This document shows, piece after piece, positions 57,884 to 64,000 of a stretch of DNA of 64,000 nucleotides (position 1 is its first letter; the number at the start of each line of letters is the position of its first letter). Origin of the DNA: Bacteroides sp. GTDB taxonomy: Bacteria > Bacteroidota > Bacteroidia > Bacteroidales > Muribaculaceae. Location of the stretch: positions 1-64,000 of the forward strand of contig JAAVCL010000026.1 of the NCBI GenBank assembly GCA_014802335.1. The letters run 5' to 3'. A program made the translations under genes and the position numbers. The notes under the pieces are model-generated. The model worked only from the letters and a program-made list of their open reading frames with translations. It searched no databases and was not told where the DNA came from.

Positions 57884-59149
57884 TTATTTTCTGTCGGCAA
57901 TCACCTTTTTGTAAATATCGATTACCTTTTTACCGGCTTTCTCCCAGGTAATACCATGAATTTCCTCAATGCCCCGGTCGCGTAATTCCTTATGCAGAGA
58001 GGGGTAGGAGGTGAGTGCATGCATGGCGTCGGCCATTGCATCAATATCCCAATAGTCGGTTTTGATTACATTGTCAAGAATTTCGGCACAACCGCTTTGC
58101 TTTGAGATAATGGAAGGCACGCCCATTTCCATTGCCTCCAGCGGAGAAATGCCAAAAGGTTCCGAGACGGAAGGCATCACATACACGTCGGAATCTGCCA
58201 GCATTTCATATACTTGATTTCCTCGCAGGAATCCTGTGAAATGGAATCGGTCGGCAATTCCGCGTTTGGCAACAAGACGAATCATGTCGTCCATCTTGTC
58301 ACCCGAACCGGCCATGACAAACCTCACATTTTTATTTTTCTGGAGCACCTTGGCGGCTGCTTCCACAAAGTATTCCGGGCCTTTCTGCATGGTGATTCGC
58401 CCCAGGAATGTGATTACCTTGTCTTTCTTTTCCCTTCGGGGAAGGTTAAGCAAGTCGTCACTCAAAGGTATCACCGCATTGTGGACTGTCGTTACCTTGT
58501 CGGGGGAAATGCCATACTTTTCAATCACAGTGCGTCGTGTCAGATTGGACACTGTGAGAATATGGTCGGCATTCTCCATGCCATCTTTTTCAATGGCGAA
58601 TACGGTGGGATTGACATTGCCGCGTGAACGGTCGAAATCAGTGGCATGGACATGTATCACCAGAGGCTTCCCGGTGATATTTTTTGCGTGTATTCCTGCC
58701 GGATACGTCAGCCAATCGTGCGAATGGATGATATCGCAGGGGATGGTGCGGGCAATCACCCCGGCAACGATTGAATAATTGTTGATTTCCTCAATAAGGT
58801 TATCGGGATAACGACCTGAAAACTCAATGCATCCCAAGTCGTTAAGTTTCATGTAATTAAAATCGGCATAGATGTGATCGCGCAGATCATAATACATCTG
58901 GGGGGTCATAACTTTCCCGATTCTGCTTTCAATATATTCGGGGCTTACGTCTCTCCAAGCCACCGGCGTGCAGTTGGCACCGATTATATGGGCAAACCCT
59001 TTTTCTTCATCACCCCAAGGCTTGGGGATGACAAAGGTTATGTCCATATCACCGTTATTGTGCATTCCCTTGGTCAAACCATAGCTGGCCGTGCCAAGAC
59101 CACCGAGAATATGGGGAGGAAACTCCCATCCAAACATTAGTGCTTTCAT
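57884..59149 (-). CDS. Glycosyltransferase (GT4/GT5-like, glycogen synthase type)
   Basis: The 421-residue GT-B fold enzyme begins KALMFGWEFPPHILGGLGTASYGLTKGM, with the GG loop of starch/glycogen synthases, and has the C-terminal donor-site motif SEPFGISPLEAMEMGVPSIIS with the E-x7-E pair. HSHDWLTY and ITFLGRITMQKGPEYF are further family segments. The operon context suggests elongation of alpha-1,4-glucan from a nucleotide sugar. It begins three bases behind the debranching enzyme. Confidence 0.88.
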   Translation of the reverse strand: MKALMFGWEFPPHILGGLGTASYGLTKGMHNNGDMDITFVIPKPWGDEEKGFAHIIGANCTPVAWRDVSPEYIESRIGKVMTPQMYYDLRDHIYADFNYMKLNDLGCIEFSGRYPDNLIEEINNYSIVAGVIARTIPCDIIHSHDWLTYPAGIHAKNITGKPLVIHVHATDFDRSRGNVNPTVFAIEKDGMENADHILTVSNLTRRTVIEKYGISPDKVTTVHNAVIPLSDDLLNLPRREKKDKVITFLGRITMQKGPEYFVEAAAKVLQKNKNVRFVMAGSGDKMDDMIRLVAKRGIADRFHFTGFLRGNQVYEMLADSDVYVMPSVSEPFGISPLEAMEMGVPSIISKQSGCAEILDNVIKTDYWDIDAMADAMHALTSYPSLHKELRDRGIEEIHGITWEKAGKKVIDIYKKVIADRK

Positions 59150-59152
59150 CTC

Positions 59153-61123
59153 TTATATGGTTTCTTCGGATTGCGTTAATAATTTGCTCATACGGTTTGC
59201 AGTGCGGATGGTGCTCAAGATCTCACCCACATTTTTTGCTGTGGATACGGCGCCTCGGCCCGTATAGGGGGGATTGCCGTCATACATCTCTGAAAGCGAG
59301 CCTATACAGCCCTCGGCCATCTCTTCTTCATAACCGATCAACATACGTTCGATAAACGAAAGTCCGCTCACCCCGAACACTTTGAAATATGCATCGGCAT
59401 AAAAGCCAAACAGCCAAGGACGTGCCGGACCCTGATGCACTGTATATTCGCGTTCAGTCGGATTTCCCACATAGACCGGACGATAATAATGGCTCTTGGG
59501 GCTCAGCGACCGCAGACCTTTGGGAGTCAGAAGCTCGCGGGTGCAGAAATCAAGAACTTTCTTACGTTGGCGGCGATCTAATGGTGAATATTCAAGCCCG
59601 ATAGCAATGGCCATGTTGGGCCTGACTTCAAGATCTGTATAGCTTCCGTTCACGTAATCATATAGATAGCCGAAATCGTTCAGGAATGTTTGTATAAATG
59701 ATTCGGCACATTTTTTTTCAAGCTCGTGCAGTGAGTCAAGATATTCCCCTGTTTCCTCTTTGCCTTCAAGCATAGAGATGAGGAAGCGCACCGCGTTATA
59801 CCAAAGTGCATTAAACTCCAGAATATAACCTGTGCGGGGGATAATCGGTTTCCCATTGATCGAAGCCGACAGCCACGAAACCGGAGTGTTTGTTCCCTCA
59901 GTGCTTACAAGGCCATTCTCATGAAGCTTAAGATTGCGGATACGATCATTGATGACAGCGTCAACAAGATATTTCACAGTCTCCAAATAGCGTTCGTTAC
60001 ACTTATTGAGGTCTGTGTGTCTGCGATACTGTTGTATTGCCCATACGGCCCACAACGGTATGTCGGGAAGATCGATTTCCTTTATGACACTGTCTGTTTC
60101 CCCCGTCTCTATATATTTTTTTAGGCTCGTCAGGAACGTGCCCAGTATTTCATGGTAATCTTTCTCGTGATCTATTGAAAGAGTGCATCCCGGCAAAGCT
60201 ATCAATTCGTCACGGCTTCTCACGTTATACCAGGGATAACCTGCCATAATATACATGCCTTCAGGAGTCTTCAGATAGAACTGTTTGGCGGCGTTCTTCA
60301 GGCAATTGTAGAAACTGGTGCGGCTTGTGCGGGTTTTCAGTTCGGCTTCATATACATCCGAATATGTGGTTGGATCTGTTTCAAACGTAGAAGCTGAAAA
60401 GATAATGGATTCCCCTTTTTTGATTGGGAGCTCAAAATATCCGGGCACCCACAGGTCTTCCTTATACGGTATTCCGCGGTCGCGATCTTTATAATATTCG
60501 ATTCCCTTATACCAATTGGCATCATCCACCCACGCGGCTTCCTTATTGAATTGCATAAACAATTCGGGATAACCGTCATAAAGGCATGTTGCGATTCCGT
60601 TGGGGATGGGGCGCACCGCCTTGTTGATGTTTTCATTCTCCATCACCAGTGCGTTCGCATCGCGGAATGCCAAAAATGGCCGGAAGCGGAGTGTAGTGGG
60701 AGAGTGGGCCTCCAAAAGAGTATAGCGGATAAGTATGCGGTTTTGATGGGAGATAAAGACTTTCTCTTTTGTCATTATCACGCCACCGACCCTAAATGTA
60801 ACCTTAGGTACAGTTTCACATGTAAATTCCCGTATATATTTATGACCATTGGGGCTGAAGACATCGTTGCCATATTGATGAAGACCAAGATTGAAGGATG
60901 CTCCATGCTGGATCACGGATTCGTCGAGAGAAGATAATAATACGTGTGCCTTATCATCCATCTCGGGTATCGGAATCACAAGCAACCCATGTTGCTTGCG
61001 AGTGTTACAGCCAACAATCGTGGTGCAATGATACGCTCCCGACATGTTGGTGCGAAGCATTTCCTTGGGTAACGATTGTTCCAGGTTGATCATAAGGTTC
61101 TTGTCAAACTTAAGATAACTCAT
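59153..61123 (-). CDS. Glycogen debranching enzyme (amylo-alpha-1,6-glucosidase type)
   Basis: The 656-residue protein has an N-terminal GDE_N-like beta domain (about 1-230; GAYHCTTIVGCNTRKQHGLLV) and a C-terminal alpha/alpha-toroid (GH133-like; LPDIPLWAVWAIQQYRR, ALWYNAVRFLISML, NMAIAIGLEYSPLD, YRPVYVGNPTEREYTVHQGPARPWLFGFY). It removes alpha-1,6 branches in glycogen breakdown. It is first in the operon gde-GT-GH57, an arrangement common in Bacteroides. Confidence 0.9.
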   Translation of the reverse strand: MSYLKFDKNLMINLEQSLPKEMLRTNMSGAYHCTTIVGCNTRKQHGLLVIPIPEMDDKAHVLLSSLDESVIQHGASFNLGLHQYGNDVFSPNGHKYIREFTCETVPKVTFRVGGVIMTKEKVFISHQNRILIRYTLLEAHSPTTLRFRPFLAFRDANALVMENENINKAVRPIPNGIATCLYDGYPELFMQFNKEAAWVDDANWYKGIEYYKDRDRGIPYKEDLWVPGYFELPIKKGESIIFSASTFETDPTTYSDVYEAELKTRTSRTSFYNCLKNAAKQFYLKTPEGMYIMAGYPWYNVRSRDELIALPGCTLSIDHEKDYHEILGTFLTSLKKYIETGETDSVIKEIDLPDIPLWAVWAIQQYRRHTDLNKCNERYLETVKYLVDAVINDRIRNLKLHENGLVSTEGTNTPVSWLSASINGKPIIPRTGYILEFNALWYNAVRFLISMLEGKEETGEYLDSLHELEKKCAESFIQTFLNDFGYLYDYVNGSYTDLEVRPNMAIAIGLEYSPLDRRQRKKVLDFCTRELLTPKGLRSLSPKSHYYRPVYVGNPTEREYTVHQGPARPWLFGFYADAYFKVFGVSGLSFIERMLIGYEEEMAEGCIGSLSEMYDGNPPYTGRGAVSTAKNVGEILSTIRTANRMSKLLTQSEETI

Positions 61124-61457
61124 GATAACTTAGATATATTGGTTTTTGAATGTTTATTTTGTTTTAGATTCCCTTTATAAGAATATAAAGCTTTACCCTT
61201 TGCAAGAGTCTGAAACTTTGATTGCCCGGCGCCCCGGGCGGCTTTTTAACTTCCTTATTTATATATCTGTGAATACAGATCAATCAGACATTGCAAATTA
61301 AGTAGTTTATTATACAAAAGTATAAAGAAATGAATTGTTCAACAATATGTTGTTAAACATATTCAAAATTAATTCTGTCACTTTTGTTGCAATGACTTGA
61401 ATGTTGTAGGTTTTGCAACAATTCTTATGGTCAATTCAATGGAATCCTTTTTAATGT
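61124..61457. other. Intergenic region upstream of the debranching enzyme
   Basis: This 334-nt AT-rich region has no convincing consensus promoter. It contains a perfect 9-bp inverted repeat, TTGTTGCAA (61384-61392) and TTGCAACAA (61413-61421), spaced by 20 nt, which could be an operator, and an AACAATATGTTGTT palindrome-like stretch near 61341-61354. No gene was found. Confidence 0.45.
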
Positions 61458-62873
61458 TTACATCAACGGGTCGGGCTGGGAAGAGGGCTCACTTTCTTTT
61501 AGCATCATTTCTTTAATGGCCTTCTCGGAAGGTAAGGGCAGGTCTTTCATCTTCAAAGCGGCAAAAGCACCGTATGCATTTGTACGGCAGGGCTCGATTT
61601 CGTCAAGAAATTGACTATACAATTTTTTGAAATATGAGATAAATAGAGTTACCCCCACGTTGTCGAAAGCCTTTAAAAAATCGGCAACTGTGAAATTTTC
61701 TGTCTCCACCGCAGGCGAAATGCCAATCATCCCTTCGCTGAGATTCACCTCGTAGATAAGTCTTGCTGTTTTTAATTTCTCGATGATACGCCCCACAATC
61801 CTGATTGGCAGATAATATTTCACTGCTATCTGTTGCTTTGTAAGGGGTTTAAGGTTGTTATGGAATCTTTGGACGGTTATTGCCATCACGATGGTGGCCA
61901 CATTGTGCCATCCTCGATTGGAAATGGCGCTTTCATCTCCCATCAGATTGAATGTGAACACATTCTGCATAGAATAAGCTATCATGCATCCGGTGAGAAG
62001 CACCAGCCATGAAAGTTGCAGCCATATCAACATGAGAGGCAGGAAAGCGAACGAACCATATATGGCGTTGTATTTCGATACATATATCTGACCGTTAAGG
62101 AACAGCATTTGAAGCACCTGGAATGAGATTGCGGCCAACACTCCCGCAATTGCGGCATACTTGAAATCGACCTTCGTATTTGGAATCAGATAATAGGAAA
62201 GAGTAAATGCCAGCCACGACAACACAAATGGTATGATTTCAAGCAGAGTGTTCACCACCGGTGTCAGGAACGGGAGGTTAAGGTCGGTCTGAGTAATTCC
62301 CGATATGAAAATACTAACTCCCGAGGAACATATCATCAGGACGGGAATCATCAGGCAAATCGCAATGTAATCGGTGATTTTCTGATAAAGTGTACGAGTG
62401 TTTATTACGCCCCATATTGAATTGAAGCTTTCTTCAATAGAGGACAGAAGCGAGATAACTGTCCAAAGCAGCACCACGATGCCAACTCCGACAAATACAC
62501 CCTGTGTGGCGGAATTAAGATATGAATCAACAAATTTGAGTGCGGTGGATATGCCTCTTCCTTGTGAAGGAAAAAATTCATAAAGTTGATTCTGGAGTGT
62601 CTCTTGCAGGCCGAATCCGCGGCCGATTGCCACGAGCAGGGCAAATGCGGGAACAATAGAGAGCACGGTCTGATAGGTGAGCGACATAGACTTATTCTGT
62701 AAGCTCGAATCGAGAAACGCGCTTACAGTGAGATTGCCGGTCTTGATAATCCTTGTCCCGATAGTGTTGCGCGGATCATTCCAAACGCCATCGGTAACGT
62801 AGGCATAAAGTTTTTTTGCTCCGTTAATCACTCTGTCCACCAATCCCGGTTTGTTGTTATCTTTATTCTTCAT
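61458..62873 (-). CDS. YihY/BrkB family inner-membrane protein
   Basis: The 471-residue protein has six to seven membrane helices in its first 320 residues. Family segments are SMSLTYQTVLSIVPAFALLVAIGRGFG, the FNSIWGV motif, and GSFAFLPLMLIWLQLSWLVLLTGCMIAY. The C-terminal 150 residues are soluble and include a winged-helix-like segment. Some members were once called RNase BN; that activity is not supported. Transport function is unknown. The gene starts 15 nt behind the RNase P RNA terminator and has no clear promoter of its own. Confidence 0.88.
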   Translation of the reverse strand: MKNKDNNKPGLVDRVINGAKKLYAYVTDGVWNDPRNTIGTRIIKTGNLTVSAFLDSSLQNKSMSLTYQTVLSIVPAFALLVAIGRGFGLQETLQNQLYEFFPSQGRGISTALKFVDSYLNSATQGVFVGVGIVVLLWTVISLLSSIEESFNSIWGVINTRTLYQKITDYIAICLMIPVLMICSSGVSIFISGITQTDLNLPFLTPVVNTLLEIIPFVLSWLAFTLSYYLIPNTKVDFKYAAIAGVLAAISFQVLQMLFLNGQIYVSKYNAIYGSFAFLPLMLIWLQLSWLVLLTGCMIAYSMQNVFTFNLMGDESAISNRGWHNVATIVMAITVQRFHNNLKPLTKQQIAVKYYLPIRIVGRIIEKLKTARLIYEVNLSEGMIGISPAVETENFTVADFLKAFDNVGVTLFISYFKKLYSQFLDEIEPCRTNAYGAFAALKMKDLPLPSEKAIKEMMLKESEPSSQPDPLM

Positions 62874-62887
62874 GAATTAATAACAAA

Positions 62888-62920
62888 AGGACGGGGCTTT
62901 TTGTTAAAAAGCCTCGCCCT
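62888..62920 (-). terminator. Terminator of the RNase P RNA
   Basis: Two 15-nt arms (62888-62902 and 62906-62920) pair with one mismatch and one G-U over a GTT loop, followed on the minus strand by TTTGTTATT. Confidence 0.75.
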
Positions 62921-62926
62921 GTTAAA

Positions 62927-63295
62927 AGCAGAGATGTTATAAGCCGGGTTATGTGCCCCGTAAAAACGGGGTGTCCGTCATTTATCTGTGCGGCCGTTTG
63001 CACGGCGCGCTATAGCAGTCTACCCCCCGACAATGAGCGAGCCACTCTTTGCTGCCGGTGTATTTGACCTTGCAACTCGCAGGTTGTGCGGCCCGGCATG
63101 TCGCCATGCCGACCGGTGGGCTCTTACCCCGCCTTTTCACCCTTACCTTCTTGCCTTACGACGTGAAGGCGGTTTTTTTCTGTCACATTAACCCCGACGT
63201 CACCGCCGGCTTTCCGTTAAAAAATGCGATGCTCTATGTTGCCCGGACTTTCCTCATTATGCCTCTTGCATAAAGCGACGGTCCGCATCTCTGCT
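62927..63295 (-). ncRNA. rnpB: RNase P RNA, bacterial class A-like
   Basis: On the minus strand the conserved core GAGGAAAGTCCGGGC (about 63256-63242), the GTGACAGAAA motif, and the 3' end ATAACCCGGCTTATA are present. The ends pair as P1: AGCAGAGATG with CATCTCTGCT. At 369 nt the length is normal. This catalytic RNA matures the 5' end of tRNAs. Open frames on the plus strand across it are artefacts. Confidence 0.95.
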
Positions 63296-63360
63296 GTTAT
63301 GCTTTTTCAAGTAACTGTTCCTGAAGTCTGCATGCCATGATAAATTCCCCTGTCCCTTCC

Positions 63361-63993
63361 TTAAAGACCAAGCATATCTTTTACAGTCTGAATTATGGTT
63401 TTATCGGCAATTTTTGAAGAGTCAAAACTAAGACTGTAATTATTGGCATGCCCCCAGCCATCTCTATTAGTGTAATAATTATAATAGGCCTGCCGGTCAT
63501 GATCGCGTTTGCGGGCAATCGCTACAGCCTCTTTTTCACTATCGGTTTCACCACGTCTGATTATCGCGGCAGCTCGATGTGCAATCGGGGCGTGAATGAA
63601 TAAGGAAACCATGCGCGGGTGGTCGCGCATCACATAATCGGCCGTTCGCCCCACTATGACACAAGACTCCCGGCTGCAGATATCGCGTATCACACGGCAT
63701 TGACTCTCGTATATCTTCTCGTCACTCATCGGAGTGGCATTGATGCTCGCTGTCGGTGCGCCGTAATTGAAAGATAGAAAAGAGCGGAAAAACGAAGGCC
63801 GTTTTTCATCTTTTTCTGCAAAAATGGATGTGGAATAGCCAAGATCACCGGCGGCTCGGCTCAGCAACTCCTTGTCGTAATAAGGCACGCCAAGCTCTTT
63901 GGCCAGCAATTTGCCCAAACGTCTGCCTCCACTGCCATATTCGCGCCCTATGACAACTAAAAATCCATTATTTCCTTCCTCGTGGCCATTCAT
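63361..63993 (-). CDS. Cytidylate-kinase-like family protein
   Basis: The 210-residue P-loop protein belongs to the cytidylate kinase-like family. It has VVIGREYGSGGRRLGKLLAKELGVPYYDKELL (about 13-44; the P-loop is GREYGSGGR), SRESCVIVGRTADYV in the NMP-binding region, and a C-terminal YSLSFDSSKIADKTIIQTVKDML. It differs from classic Cmk in length and spacing; the substrate is unproven. It ends 65 nt before the RNase P RNA. The start codon lies seven bases from the window edge, so an upstream start cannot be excluded. Confidence 0.85.
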   Translation of the reverse strand: MNGHEEGNNGFLVVIGREYGSGGRRLGKLLAKELGVPYYDKELLSRAAGDLGYSTSIFAEKDEKRPSFFRSFLSFNYGAPTASINATPMSDEKIYESQCRVIRDICSRESCVIVGRTADYVMRDHPRMVSLFIHAPIAHRAAAIIRRGETDSEKEAVAIARKRDHDRQAYYNYYTNRDGWGHANNYSLSFDSSKIADKTIIQTVKDMLGL

Positions 63994-64000
63994 TGATATT

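Noticed and set aside
61458-62873. RNase BN annotation for the BrkB-like protein next to rnpB
   Set aside because: Closeness to the RNase P RNA is suggestive, but YihY/BrkB proteins are membrane proteins without nuclease motifs; the old RNase BN name is considered wrong.
62988-63273. Two plus-strand open frames of 67 and 74 codons
   Set aside because: They lie inside the RNase P RNA gene on the opposite strand and have no protein-like pattern.

Overview
The window looks like a chromosomal segment of a Bacteroidales bacterium, most likely Muribaculaceae or a close relative; the family assignment is inference. The evidence is the promoter type (TTTG about 19-20 nt upstream of TAnnTTTG), weak Shine-Dalgarno sites, a fused NuoCD, a complex I without NuoEFG, a short ATP synthase epsilon, SusC-type TonB receptors, DUF3822 next to rsmD, and secreted proteins ending in a type IX-like sorting tail. 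No phage, insertion sequence, CRISPR array or tRNA was recognised.

Layout. 1-500: the 3' end of a 5S rRNA gene, its terminator and a G-rich tandem repeat. 0.5-4.9 kb: two secreted proteins with the same C-terminal tail, together with two copies of a 193-194 nt long-inverted-repeat element and a 24 bp palindrome that resembles its joined ends. 4.9-16 kb: housekeeping genes on the plus strand (asparaginase, MATE pump, DUF3822, rsmD, ribBA, S9 peptidase, ispE, grpE, dnaJ). 16-24.6 kb: an outer-membrane barrel protein on the minus strand, then an envelope-stress-like run of ECF sigma factor, membrane protein, Spy-like periplasmic protein and a giant alpha-2-macroglobulin-like protein. 24.7-34.4 kb: a TonB receptor with a lipoprotein partner, ribonuclease Z, a second TonB receptor and a lipoprotein preceded by a structured leader.

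34.5-52.4 kb: one continuous energy block. Complex I genes nuoA-B-CD-H are followed directly by all eight F-type ATP synthase genes (atpD-C-B-E-F-H-A-G), and then by nuoI-J-K-L-M-N. A consensus promoter lies before nuoA and a strong terminator after nuoN. The proton pump and the proton-driven ATP synthase are therefore probably transcribed together, with the atp cluster nested inside the nuo cluster.

52.7-64 kb: minus-strand genes. These are a DUF4143 ATPase, a sugar O-acetyltransferase, a secreted esterase, an alpha-glucan operon (debranching enzyme, glycosyltransferase, GH57), a YihY/BrkB membrane protein, the RNase P RNA and a cytidylate-kinase-like protein.

The most noteworthy signals are the nested nuo/atp organisation, the leader-embedded long hairpin elements, the structured leader at 33.25 kb, and two genes whose promoters predict almost leaderless mRNAs. 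All functions are read from sequence motifs alone; no database search was run.
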